Below, one piece after another: positions 38,387-52,605 of a DNA stretch of 64,000 bases. A program made the position numbers and the translations under genes. This DNA comes from Dictyophora rubrovolvata. Lineage: Eukaryota > Basidiomycota > Agaricomycetes > Phallales > Phallaceae. Under the pieces are notes generated by a model. That model was not told the origin of the DNA. It worked only from the letters and a program-made list of their open reading frames with translations, and ran no database searches. Numbering within the stretch: the first letter of the stretch is position 1; every line of letters starts with the position of its first letter. The stretch is from the NCBI GenBank assembly GCA_029959195.1, contig CP114121.1:1736001-1800000 (forward strand), written 5' to 3'.

Positions 38387-40109
38387 TCATTCATTCATTT
38401 CCACCCGGATATAACCCCCTCGTTGCGAGGTCGGCAATACTTCCTTGTTGAACCCTCCTCCCAACCCCAACCTCCGTCGTACAAACTTCAACCCGCCCAG
38501 TCTCATAAACGCGTAAAACGGGATCCCAAAGACAGTAATGAAAACGAGCAACCAAGCCAAGGGCGAACTATCTTCTGGCATCTCTGGTATACTGGCCATA
38601 CTAGCCACCGATAAAGGTACTGTCGATAGCGATGTGTTTTCGGACGTAGTAGTAGTAGTTGAAGCCAACACAGTTTCAGATAGATCAGCCTGAATGTGTA
38701 CACATGAGATTTTTTTGTACTATACTGGAAAAAGTCTAGGAGTGAGCTAAAGCTCAACACGCAAAGGCACCTGATTGCCATCTTCATCCACTTCATGCTC
38801 AACTTCCAACTAGAAAAAGAAGAAGAAAAAAATATCAATGGCTTGCACACCAAAGCTAAATCTGAAATGTACATACCTCCCCAGAAGCGGCAATAATAAC
38901 AGGTTCCGCCGGTCTGTCTTGCGCTCCAGTTTGGGTGTTTTCTTCATTTATGTTAAGCTTAGCGAGAAGGTTCAGTTATGAAAAAGAATTCACCAATGGC
39001 ATGTACTATGTCCATTCCCCTGTTGACGATAAGACAAAGAATATATCTCCAAAAAAAAAAAAAATTGGCGTACTCTAGTACTTTACCGAAAACAACATGT
39101 TTGCCGTCGAGCCAACCTGTTCTGACAGTGCAGATGAACTAGGTCGACGTTAGCTTCATATAGTTGAAAATTTTCAAAGAATAGCGTACAAATTGGGAGC
39201 CTGTCAAATTATAGGCACATAAACACCGAGTCGAGTCTATATAGCATCGGATCATCAAACGGACTGACCATTTGTATCCTATTTAAATGAATGAGCATTC
39301 GTGTTTCACAAGATGAAAAAGCAAGGATGCTTACCCTTCCACTGTTCGCCATGGAGACAGTACCCGGACCGGTGTGCTTGAGTTTGCTGGAGGACGGCAG
39401 CCGTTACATTTAAAAAAAAGCAACCAAAATTGAATACCCAAAACCTACAAATTTTCGTCGGCGAATTTAGCACCGTAAATGGACTAAACGTCTTTAAGTA
39501 TGTACCACGATTCTTCGAATTGAAAAGGAGCTTACTTTTCCACCGGTACCATCACCTTTGGCTAAATGGAGAATTCAATATTTTTTAAAGCACCTCAGAC
39601 AGCTTTCGATCTTACTAAAGTCGCCTCCTTGAATCCTGGTGGCCATCCCCCGTTATATAAGACTGGGCGTTGTCATCTCAGAAATATGAAAACTCACATA
39701 AAGTTTTTAATAACACGGTGGAAGCCCGAGCCTGCATAACCATAGCCTAGCTCATTTCCGTCATTGTCTTTTCCTGTTGCGAGGGCGCGGAAATTCTCGG
39801 CGGTTTTAGGAACGGTCTAAATAATTGAAATTCTCATTTTAAACGACAAGTAGGAGAGAGAGAGAGAGAGATAGCTTACGCCACCAAACAGACCAATTTT
39901 GACTAGACGCAGGCTCTGTTATGAGTACATACATATATCTGCTTAAAACGAAAGACGGTACCTCTGCCAAGGTCTTTATCTCCCTGTTTGATATCGAAGT
40001 AGACTATGTTGGTGACCTTGGGACCTTTGGCGGCATCGACAGTATAGGTACTGGCCAATAAAGTTATAAGCGCAACCGCAAAGAACGAAAGACGGGACAA
40101 GGATAACAT
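38387..40109 (-). CDS. ER cyclophilin (peptidyl-prolyl isomerase) with C-terminal membrane anchor
   Basis: Proline isomerase of the secretory pathway. The start is ATG 40109; the signal peptide [20 protein letters not shown] is followed by [20 protein letters not shown]. Small exons assemble the cyclophilin fold: [84 protein letters not shown] and the [10 protein letters not shown] block carry the catalytic Arg and substrate residues. After the domain come a Thr/Ser linker and one membrane segment ([20 protein letters not shown]) with a basic tail ([12 protein letters not shown]). More than ten introns. It resembles cyclophilin B orthologues of basidiomycetes. An AG microsatellite (39853-39871) lies in an intron. 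Confidence 0.9.
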
Positions 40110-40240
40110 TGAGTCGAGTTGAAGGAAAGAAGAAAAAAAAACTAATACGTGTAATCTTGTGACACTGAACGCAGTCACATAAATTGATTTTGAAAATGAT
40201 TCTATTTTTGGCTCGTCAGTTCTACATATATTCCTTTTGA

Positions 40241-42937
<2,697 letters not shown>

Positions 42938-43070
42938 TTCGTTTGCACTTTGTGTGTACTAAAGCTGGGCTAAGCGAATAATTTATTCACTTGTATTTGT
43001 ACAGAACCATAAAAAGATGTTTGTTTAATACATGTAATACTAAGGACTAACACGAGCATCGCTCTTTCTT

Positions 43071-44798
43071 TCAGCGTTGTCCGTCTATATAATCCATTAG
43101 AACAGTGCTCCGTCCGAGCATTTAAGTAGATAGTACTCACAAGCTTTCGTAGCATAATCACCGCCGTGGACGATAAGGTTTGCAGGATCTTGTGGTTTCT
43201 GGTGGAAGAAGTTTTCCAAAATGCTCCTGACGCCAGCGGCGTATCTTGCCTGGGCGTCCAAAGTCGTACCAGAGTAATGGGGTACCATGCCGTTACCACC
43301 ACCGTTGGGGTTACACATATACCTCCAAGGATGGTTCTGTGAGCAAGGTTGAACATTCCAAACATCACCGGCATAGCCTGCAAGAAATGAGAGAATTAGA
43401 CGTTTAGAAAGGAAGAAAAATAAATCGTACCAAGGAGTTTGCCTGATGTTACGGCAGCGCGGACAGCTTCCGCATCACATATAGCACCACGAGCAGTGTT
43501 AACGAGCCATGCACCATCCTTCATGTGAGCAATGGCTTTGGAATCAATCAACCCACGCGTGCCTTCGTGTAGAGGGCAGTTGACGGTGACAACATCACAT
43601 TGACTAAGGAAGTCGTATAGGTCAGTGACACGAGTAGCGCCAACAGCAGCTTCGCGTTCTACAATATTGTCAGTTTAATTCCAGAGAAAGTGAGAATAAT
43701 ATTGCTAAACCTGGAGAGAGAGCAGTGTAGTCGTAGTACAACAATTTTTTGCAGTTGAATGGCCGCATTCTCTGAGTGTATGGTGAGACCAAGCGATACT
43801 TGAGATGTAACATGACATACTTCGAGAACACGATACCCGATACGTCCTGCACCGATAGTTCCAATAACTTTGCCCTCTACATCATATGAATCACGGGCAA
43901 CCGCGGCAACTTGCCAGGTACCACTAGTTATTTGCTAAAAGAAGGCGGAACGATGCATCATGTAAGAAAGAAAAAAATTGCGGTTTGATCGACAAAAAAA
44001 CGTACTCGGTGTCCTACTTCGTAATTGCGAACAAGTAACAAAATAGACATGACAACATGCTCAGCGACGGATACGACGTTGGATCCGGAAACCTAGTTGT
44101 TTACGGTGAGACATGGAGGAAAGAGAGGTGAAAAATGTGAGTGATCTACCTCCGCTACGGTAACGCCCTGTGCGGCAGCAGCATTGAGATCAATGTGGTC
44201 GGAGCCGACACCTGCGGTTACGGCCAGTTTGAGGTTTTTAGCCTGGATTCAATCGTAAGGAATGTGTGTGAGAAAAAAAGATCCTTCGAAAACGTCAAAC
44301 CTTCGCAATCAAGTCCGCAGTGAGGTATGCGGGGTGGAAGGGTGTGGTGATAAGAACGTCGGCCTCGACGATTTCCTTCTGGAAAACACTGTTTGGGCCT
44401 TCTTTGTCGCTGCTAACCTGAACAATGAAAAGTGTGTGAATTGCCCGTTCAAAGTGCAAAAAAATTCAAAGGAGTGCTTACAATGAAGTCATGGCCTAAT
44501 TCCTTGAGCCAACCAGCGAGGCCAAGCTGTGTTGAATCAGCAAGTCGATCAGAATGAATGAAGCAATCAAGCATACACTGTTCTCGGTGGTACCCAACAA
44601 ACGGGGTTCACTGTGGGCGGGTTCACCACCATCGTACAAAATTGCGACGATCCTCATTGCGTTAATAGGTGTAGTTGAGAAGGAAGTAGATTGTTGGAAA
44701 GCATGAGCGGGAAACTGGGAGCCTTTATATGTGTTGGCCTGAGGATACTTCCTCAGCAGTCCTCCGAGACGGCGAGCTGTGAAAATACGCGTGATCAT
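43071..44798 (-). CDS. FDH1: NAD-dependent formate dehydrogenase
   Basis: Oxidises formate to CO2 with NAD+. The start [18 protein letters not shown] is an amphipathic, Arg-rich extension that looks like a mitochondrial presequence; an internal Met ([13 protein letters not shown]) could give a cytosolic form. Later exons show [38 protein letters not shown], the nucleotide-binding [40 protein letters not shown] (catalytic Gln and His) and [13 protein letters not shown]. The last exon gives only YGQR before TGA 43071-43073. About ten exons, roughly 400 residues. Formate may arise from oxalate breakdown, a known trait of wood-decay fungi; that context is inference. Confidence 0.95.
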
Positions 44799-45637
44799 TT
44801 GTTAAGAGTTGGGATACCGGTTTCTAATACACCCGTACCTAATATATGAATTTGGTACTATTTGGATATCTCGAAACAGGGTTATGATCTTGTTCGTATT
44901 GTCACGTGTGATTTATCCCCGACTCGGAATGCGAATGCCAATGCAAGTGAAGCATCATGTGCGCTGAATTCGTTGATTTTTACCTATATCACCCTATCAT
45001 TTTGCAGGGCCCAAGTAATAAGCTGAGACAATAGCAGGGGCGTTCAGAATGGAAGACATGGGATAGCTTTTTTGAAAAAACGAGATTAAGGATACAGAAG
45101 TACCTGAATCGAAGAAGACAGAAAGCGTGAATAAGATAAAAAGAGTTGGCTCGCCGATTCGGAATTCTTCTCAAAAAGAGACGACTAGGATTGGTCCAAA
45201 TGAGTAAACCTGATTCTGAACTCGTAACAAACTTTACCTGCTAGCGTCAAAGGGGTTGGTTCTATAACAAATGCTTACACGAACAATACAACACTCTTAC
45301 AATCACGCCGTGTCGGGTACCTTCACAGCAAGGTTTTGAAATGAATGTATGGGGCTTCACTACTGTCATTGACAGACTCGTCGTTCACATGCAAGCGCAT
45401 CTAATAATCGGCGGTAAAATGATGATCATATTAATCGAAAATGACTTGCCCAAGACTTACCCCATCTCACTTGGATAAACTTCCCATGCATAAGTCTATC
45501 AGCGTTTGTATCCAAAAAAGTGTTTAACAGGCCCCACGACGAGCGTTTATACCCATGTTCGTGTGGATTATCGCCAGTCCGTGTTGGATTGAGGCGATGC
45601 CAATTCTGTAAGATAGGATTCGCGTGAGTGCACTTTA

Positions 45638-45665
45638 GGTAAGCGGCATTATTATGCCGCTTACC
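45638..45665. repeat. Perfect hairpin, 12-bp arms, 4-bp loop
   Basis: The left arm GGTAAGCGGCAT (45638-45649) and the right arm ATGCCGCTTACC (45654-45665) are exact reverse complements around TATT. It ends 11 bp before the first TTAGGG of the adjoining array. It is far from any gene end, so it is not an obvious terminator. Confidence 0.85.
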
Positions 45666-45676
45666 AAGTGTGACAT

Positions 45677-45831
45677 TTAGGGTTTAGGGCGTTTAGAGGT
45701 TAGGGATTAGGGATTAGGGCTTTAGAGGTTAGGGCTTTAGAAATTAGGGTTTTAGAGGTTAGGGCTTTAGGATTTAGGGCTTTAGAAGTTAGGGTTTTAG
45801 AGATTAGGGCTTTAGAGGTTAGGGTTTAGGG
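45677..45831 (+). repeat. Interstitial telomere-like array
   Basis: Thirteen exact TTAGGG hexamers in 155 bp. Some are tandem, but most are separated by CTTTAGAGG-type spacers, giving an imperfect 15-bp unit (TTAGGG-CTTTAGAGG). TTAGGG is the telomere repeat of most basidiomycetes. The G-rich strand is the plus strand. Confidence 0.85.
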
Positions 45832-46170
45832 ATTAGCGGTATATATTTTTTACACAGGTACTTCAAAACTACAGCTACTTGTGACAATTACGTAAGGACG
45901 CACGAATCCTATCTTACAGAGTTGGTATATACTCTGCGATTCGCTCAAGTTTGTTGCCAGGAGCGTGAGTATTCGGAGGTATTCGGCCATTACTAAGCGG
46001 TGACCTCGGCCTGAGTCAGCCGTGGCTTCTGGCTTGTTTGGGATCACGTGGGAATAGCGCAAACGCGTTGCGATCACGTGACGAGGCGACGCATCAGATC
46101 TCAGACCGCGGCCACGCGACCTCCCCACCGCAAACATCTTTTCCTCCCTTACCTCTGCCACTACCTACTA

Positions 46171-49050
46171 ATGACTATCCCAACTGTTTTGAAGACACCC
46201 ACTAACGAACGATTTTCATCAAGAAACTATAAGCAAAAACATCCTCATTACACTGCTACTCCAGCCACTTTAATGCGCAGTCCCAAGCTAACTAAGACGC
46301 CTTCCAAAAGCACTCAACATGAGTCACCGTCGCTCTTTCGTAAACGTATTTTAGTACAATATGGTGGCAGCGAGCAATCTGACAGTGACGACGACGACGA
46401 TGATGATCTGGAGTCGCCGTCGTCTCGTCGTCGACGGTCCCCATTCGTATCACAATGTGCATCTCCTTTTTTTGGAGCCTGGGGAACACGAGAGCCAAAG
46501 GAGTCAACCTCTAACCAACCTATCCTCGATGACGAAGGTTTGTTTCTCGTGTCGACTGCTGTGTCCACCCCAGTGAAAAATCCGACTCATCCTCGCACAC
46601 GAACGCCTTCTCACTCAGCCACCCCCGCTTTTCCTCGTTTAAGTCCACTTCCAATTATTCAAACACACTATCCTCAAACTCCGGCCGAAACCGAATGGCA
46701 TCTTGGAAGGCAAACAGAATCAATGACCAAGCTCAGTTTACGGGACGATCACGGTCCCAAACGTTCCAAACTTCGCAATAAGCTAACATTGAATCAGTTC
46801 AAGTCTTCACCATCACCAACTAGTCGGTACCGTGGTCGGAAACGATCATTCGATGGCAACGAACTTCCCCGGACCATGGGTGATTTGTTCGAGTCCTCCT
46901 CTGAAACACCTATAACTACCACCTTCCGGTTGCCTGGTAACAACCTAACCACACCCTATCTTCCCGTCCCGGCATTTGATTCTCTCATTTCTTCATCCCC
47001 GTGTTGTACTCCAGCATCCCTGAAATTAAATGACCATACGGAGGCTTCGTCGAAACCCGAGATGGAACCAATAGTAATACCCAAGAAGTACAAACCTCGT
47101 GACTCAGGAATAGCCGGTATCGATGACTCTCTAGACATTTTAGACACGGCCGTTGCACGTCGATTGATCAATGATGACTGCATCGACCTTGTTACGCCTA
47201 GTCTCGAACCTTCATTGCATTCAGCCTGGCCCATCAAGCTTACTGATCCCTCAAATGTGGGCGAGTTGGATGACGTTATATTCAAGACTCTGGCTACAGG
47301 AGTGATGGCAAATAAGGACAAGAAGCTGGTGCCAGGAACGCCAGTGAAAAGAACTCAATACGCACATTCTCGTCCTTGGATGACGGCTGCTAAGCCTGCC
47401 GACGCCCCACGAGGCGGAGGAAGTATGTTTTTAGTTTTTTTCTTCTATCTGACAAACACATTCATATTCTTTTAGTTCCTCGCAAGTCATTACCGTTATC
47501 CTTTCCCAGCCTATCGCAGCTTCAAAACTCTCCAGATGCCAGCCCTTCAGAAAGGTCCTTCACTCAAAGGAAGCCTTATGGTGCATTAGGTCAAGGGCGT
47601 CCCAATATGACGATGGGTCGAGTCAGCGGTGCCAAGATAGTTTTGGGTAGGAGAAACAGCAGCGGTGCCTTTTCAACTAGTTCCAGCGAAGGTAGTTTGC
47701 TGGGTACTCCCGCCAAGCTCAGCTTTACAGGTAAGTATTTTATAGTCCACGCTGTATTAAAATCTCATGGGGTCATTCAAGATAAACACTCGCCAGTCAT
47801 TTCTTCTCGTTCGACCAAAGTTTCCCCCAGACCTTCTATCCAGTATCTAAATAAGCTTACCAACGAATTCGAGCGTCCTGGTAAATTTGAAAGAGAATTC
47901 ACGACTCTCGATAATCTCGGTACCGGAGAGTTTGGTAGTGCTCTCAAGGTTAAATGCAAATCTGGAAATGATCAAGATGTTTATGCCATCAAAAAATCCA
48001 AACGGTTGGAAGGGCCTAAACATCGGTTTGTGGTTTAGTCTTATAACATCGCTCTGACCTAACTATCATTAATTTAGACGACGGTTACGTGAAGAAGTTG
48101 ATGTCCTTCGTCACCTCGCAAAGGAGACTCCCGATGGACATCCCAATGTTCTCAAGTACTTAGATAGCTGGGAGCAGGACGATGTACTTTTCATCCAAAC
48201 CGAAATATGTGAATTAGGGGATCTTGCTAAATTCCTAGCTGAATATGGCTCGCACTTTGTGGCATTAGACGAAGCTCGCATATGGAAAATGACTGCGGAA
48301 CTTATTAATGTAAGTCTTCCCATGCGTAGTTTTCTCTTTTAGCTGGATGTGTCGGGCTGATTTTCGGTAAAGGGTTTACATTTCATTCACCGCTCAGGCG
48401 TTGTTCATCTGGATATCAAACCTGCCAATATATTTATCACAAACCAAGGCCGATTTAGGATTGGTGATTTTGGAATGGCGTCTTTATGGCCAAGGAAAGA
48501 CAAAAGTGATGGGTTTGAACGAGAAGGAGACAGAGAATATATGGCGCCTGAGGTCTTGCAGGGAAAGTATGGTCCGGCAGCGGATATGTTTAGGTTGGTT
48601 TATTTATTCATGTTGTATGTGAGAGTAGTCTGACAATTTCTCGGATAGTCTCGGTATGATTCTATTAGAGGCGACCGCCAATATCGTGGTTCCAGATATG
48701 TAAGCATATAATTCCCTGTTCTTCTCTACATCACTGACACATACTCTAGGGGTAACGAGTGGCATATGTTGCGGAATGATAACTTCTCTGCTGTGGATTT
48801 CGCACCGTCTGGATTCCAACCGCGTAGCGCGGAGCTAGTTGACTTGATCACCGGTCTTATGCGCTCCAAGCAGGCATTTCGCCTTACCTCTCAACAAGTG
48901 TATAATCATCCGGTGATTTCTCGCGCAAGGGCGGCGATGTTGGATAAATTGGCTCATGCTATGTCTAACGGCCTGCCTGTTTTCTCTGCAAGCCCTTTGG
49001 GCGGCGAGCCGGAAACATACTTGACGAACGTTCTGTACGTGACGCTATAA
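46171..49050 (+). CDS. WEE1: Wee1-family mitotic inhibitor kinase
   Basis: Protein kinase that restrains mitosis by phosphorylating Cdk1 on its inhibitory Tyr. I start at ATG 46171 (MTIPTVLKTPTNERF). The first ~550 residues are a regulatory region with many Ser/Thr-Pro sites, an acidic run (SDSDDDDDDDLE) and RRRRSP. The kinase domain starts near FEREFTTLDNLGTGEFGSAL (glycine loop), then YAIKKSK (Lys), HPNVLKYLDSWEQDDVLFIQ, VHLDIKPANIF (catalytic loop), IGDFGMASLWP, and EGDREYMAPEVL, where the Wee1-type EGD-x-x-Y replaces the usual threonine region. It ends at TAA 49048-49050. Eight or so exons. Two CACGTG boxes and an ACGCGT lie upstream. Confidence 0.93.
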
Positions 49051-49410
49051 TTCTGCTTGGGACGTTTTTTTTTTCCTTTTCTTTCATTATTTCCCATCTT
49101 CCATTCATATAATTGCATTATAACGCCCCCTTTTTTTCCGATTGCATTCAATTCATGTTCAATTTTGTTATGAATCCATGTTTATACGACGTTTCGTTCC
49201 TTGTTTACCGCTTCGATACCCGGATATACCTATCAAATTATTTCAACTAATCATCACAACTAATCAGTTATGCATTATAAAAAGGATTATGTACATAGTA
49301 GGACAATATAGGGATTATGGTTACTAGTAGTATAAAATACACAGTCCAACTCTGAAGCCTGTTAGATAAGCAAGTAACTTTGGTCTGACTGCGTTGACTT
49401 AAGTACCATC
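49051..49410. other. Spacer between WEE1 and the TAPT1-like gene
   Basis: The WEE1 3' region and TAPT1-like promoter. AT-rich, with no gene seen. Confidence 0.4.
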
Positions 49411-51791
49411 ATGGTGGTGCTCGAAACGCCTCCGAGAGGGCGACGACCTGAGGTACATCGGCTTAGAACATCTCAGGTATCTGACAGAGAAACTGTCACC
49501 CAGGTTGTCCGTCGTTTATCGCTGTCTGCTATTCCTGTTGATGCAAAAACCGACGACGAGAGCCGCCGAATGACGTCTATCCATCCGGCGGTTTCACCCA
49601 AAACCGCAGATTCCATTGACAACCACCAAAACTTGGAGGTGGAAACTAAAATCTATAAATCTTTACCGCCTTCACCTGTGTCTTTATCCCCCGCTCGCTC
49701 GTCTAATCATACTAGCAGTTCGAAATACCAAGGCCTCTCAACAGTTCCACCCTTCTCTATATGGGACTATCTCCGAGAAGAGCTCCTCGCTACCGATTTT
49801 GATTCACACCAGGAATTGAAATGGGAACGTGTTAGTAACTTTCTCAGCGTTCCGCTAGCCATTGAAAAGGTAGTCCACCGTTACTTATATCTTGGAGCTT
49901 TCCTACAAGTCCTGACTACTACCCAGATATTATTCTTTGGATGTATTCTATGTTCTGATTCGTTGTTATACTCGTTTACTGTTCTTCCCATCCGTTTTTC
50001 ATTGGCTGTTTTTCGACTACTCCAAAACTCTTTTACGAGATCCGTCAAATTCCTCCCACCTTCTCAAAAGGCTGATATACTGGCGTCTTTGTTGATTGCC
50101 TTTTCAATAATAATTCTAACTCCATTCACCGATATTAGCAAAATCTACCACTCCATCAGAGGTCAAGAAACAATAAAGCTTTACGTTATATTTAATGCTC
50201 TCGAGGTTCGATTGATTTTTCGTTCTGCGAGTCGTGCAGCCATCTTATATGACAGATTGCCGATAGATTGTGTACTTCCTTTGGTCAAGATATCATTGAC
50301 TGTCTTTTTTCGCGTTCTACCCTTCTTCCGCTCTCGCGAAAACAACGGTTTGGGACACCCGTTCTTCGACCGTTGCTATATTTCATTTTAGCGATGGCAT
50401 ATACAAGTACGTTCTTCAATCAGTCGCTGAAGGAGATTGTTGATCTGTGCTGCAGTTGCGCATACACTTGTTCTCATTTATCAGTTAACATCCTTAAACG
50501 TCGCGATTAACTCCTATGATCACTCTCTCTTGACCCTTTTAGTGTCGAATCAGTTTGTCGAAATCAAAGGGAGGTTAGTGACTGACACCGTTTTTCTTTG
50601 GCATACGACTAACCCCAGAATTCCAGCGTGTTCAAGAAATTTGAGAAAGATAATCTATTTCAAATTCTTTGTGCAGGTATTGTTCTGCCGTGTGGTGCCT
50701 TTCGACATACTGGACTTTTCTTGTAGATATTGTTGAAAGATTCCAGCTTGCTCTCATGTTATTTGCCATAGCTGCTCGAAACCTAATCGAAATTTCAGGA
50801 TCTGAGTCAGATCCTACCGAGCCGTTCAGTTTGCCGCAAAGTTTCGGATGGGCTCGCAAAGGGAATATCGTCTGGCGAGTTTTTTCGGTAAATCGACTGG
50901 GATAGTGTTATTCGTGAAATTGACACACCTATCAGCCTCTTATGACAGTTATGCTGTCTGAAATTTTGGTCGATTGGCTGAAACACGCGTTTATTACTAA
51001 ATTTAACCATATTCGATCGTCAGTGTATGAACGGTACACTGATGTTCTATGTCGAGACCTGTCTAGTGCAAGTGCTACCGGAAGAAAGGGAGTCCGTAAG
51101 GTGAGTCTGAAGCATCACATAAATTTTGTTGACAACAATACTAACGGTTCTTTCGCTAGCATACCTATGTCGATCAATCGCCACTTGTAGCTCGACGGTT
51201 GGGTTTTGCAGCCATTCCTATGGCTGTTTTGTGTGTCATTGTTACTAGGCAATGCCTGGCCCTAACGCAAGATACGGGTTCTAATGGATCTGTAGCTTCT
51301 TTTATACTTTATAATTACCAGTGGATTGTGCTCGGCGCATTGTTCTGGTTATGGTGAGTATTTACGCTCATGGATTACTTTACATGCTGAAGAAACGAAT
51401 GGTTTCTTTTTTTTAGTTTAGTAGTAGTAAAAGTTATTCTCGGAGTTCATCTTATTACCTATGCAACTCTACGCAGGGACGGTATGGAAGCACGAATATC
51501 AGAAGACTCCATTAACGATTTTGGTCGTGATCCCATCGGCGAGAGTAAACAAGAGCAGGTATGCAGTTTTGCTGTTCCCGAGACTTAATATATTTATCGA
51601 TCAAATCAAATGTTCTTTAGACGTACAACAAGGAGCTGAAGGTTCTGCTTGATCGTTCGGAGTATGACGCGCCTGCGCTTGGGGGACATGGGGAACAAAA
51701 GGAGGACGCAGGCACGAGCGATGACGGAAAGAAAAAACGACCCAAACTAGAAGACTTGACGAGATTTACGATGGTCAAACGGATATGGTAA
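49411..51791 (+). CDS. TAPT1/Emp65-family ER membrane protein
   Basis: Polytopic membrane protein of the TAPT1 (DUF747) family; the yeast member Emp65 works with the SUN-like protein Slp1 in ER protein quality control. The start is ATG 49411. About 110 Ser/Pro-rich residues precede the domain, which has SIWDYLREELLATDFDS, WERVSNFLSVPLAIEKV, LPIRFSLAVFRLLQN, IYHSIRGQETIKLYVIFNAL, YDHSLLTLLVSNQFVEIKGS, FGWARKGNIVWRVFS and LSEILVDWLKHAFITKFNHI. These are family hallmarks, with several membrane segments between. The C-terminus is charged (KKKRPKLEDLTRFTMVKRIW). Ten or so exons, roughly 600 residues. Confidence 0.9.
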
Positions 51792-51927
51792 CATAAAAAG
51801 AGCATTGTTGGTACACAAACACACTGTTATACATCTTTTACATTCCTGAGCGTGAACCGATCAATTGTATATATAAGTAAACCCGAAAGATAAAGTTATA
51901 ATTTAAGCCAAAAGCAACCTCATAGAA

Positions 51928-52605
51928 CTAATACTCGTGTTCTTCACATTCCAAACCGGCTACTTCATCCGCTAGCTCTTCGAACGTAGCAAATGAATAG
52001 CAGGTCCCATATCTACGGGTTGAATCTTCTTCGCGTATAGGACTCAACGCTCGTAATGTATGCAACGGATCGTCAATGACGTAGTTTCTTTGAGCCCGGG
52101 GCGGCCGACTCGCACGGCCACCCGTATTGAAGGCGACGTGACGGCGACTCTGAGAACTCTGAGATTTCACCACCGCGACTTGTCGTGGCTCGAAAATATT
52201 TTCTTTCTCCAAGTCGCGGTGGGTGTCTCGCCTGGACTTCCTCGGCTCGAAGATTCCCGTGTCTTTGTCCTCACGAGCATCTGAGCCATCTTGAGGTTCA
52301 ATGGAGGCACATGGGAGTGTCAAGGCGGCGAAGGGGAGGGAATCATCTCTGTGACGGCCGAGTGTGTCTCGTATGAATCGTCCCCTCGCTATGTCGACCG
52401 CGGTAGACATAAGCGGAGCACTGATATTCTTCTTGTCCATCCTTGTCACCGGCATCGACTGCGTGTGCCTGAGCCTGACCCCGTCAACCGAATGGACCAC
52501 CCTTCGCGTTGCCGAAGCGACCGAGCTGGTGAATCGTTTCCTTGTGGGAGTGGAAATATTAGCTTCTTTTTGGGATGTTGACATTGCATTGGGTTGTGGA
52601 AGCAT
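51928..52605 (-). CDS. Single-exon basic protein with KEN box
   Basis: 225 residues, no intron, ATG 52605 (MLPQPNAMST); an ATG seven codons in is an alternative. The sequence is hydrophilic and mostly disordered, with many Arg, Ser and Asp. KENIFEPR contains a KEN box, the degron recognised by the anaphase-promoting complex with Cdh1. The C-terminus has SPIREEDSTRRYGTCYSF, ATFEELADEVAGLECEEHEY, which looks like a short folded or binding motif. I do not recognise a family. Its length and codon use argue for a real gene. A cell-cycle role is suggested only by the KEN box and should be held lightly. Confidence 0.6.
   Translation of the reverse strand: MLPQPNAMSTSQKEANISTPTRKRFTSSVASATRRVVHSVDGVRLRHTQSMPVTRMDKKNISAPLMSTAVDIARGRFIRDTLGRHRDDSLPFAALTLPCASIEPQDGSDAREDKDTGIFEPRKSRRDTHRDLEKENIFEPRQVAVVKSQSSQSRRHVAFNTGGRASRPPRAQRNYVIDDPLHTLRALSPIREEDSTRRYGTCYSFATFEELADEVAGLECEEHEY

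Larger units (their letters stand above)
45600..45925. mobile_element. Inverted-repeat-bounded (MITE-like) element
   Basis: The ends are 23-bp inverted repeats, 45600-45622 and 45903-45925, matching at 22 of 23 positions (core TCTGTAAGATAGGATTCG). The 326-bp interior has a perfect hairpin at 45638-45665 and a TTAGGG-rich array at 45677-45831, and no coding capacity. I could not identify a target-site duplication, so a non-autonomous DNA transposon is an inference; an unrelated palindromic structure remains possible. Confidence 0.5.
44799..46170. other. Divergent FDH1/WEE1 intergenic region
   Basis: This 1.37-kb gap contains the inverted-repeat element at 45600-45925. The WEE1-proximal part carries two CACGTG boxes (46045-46050, 46075-46080) around one ACGCGT (46063-46068), about 100 nt before the WEE1 ATG. 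No gene was recognised between 44799 and 45599. Confidence 0.5.

Noticed and set aside
45677-45831. A true chromosome end or subtelomere
   Set aside because: Conserved housekeeping genes continue on both sides and the repeats are degenerate, so this is interstitial.
46048-46170. An earlier WEE1 start at 46048
   Set aside because: The upstream codons give a basic, non-conserved extension that overlaps the CACGTG/ACGCGT promoter words; ATG 46171 starts a Wee1-like N-terminus.
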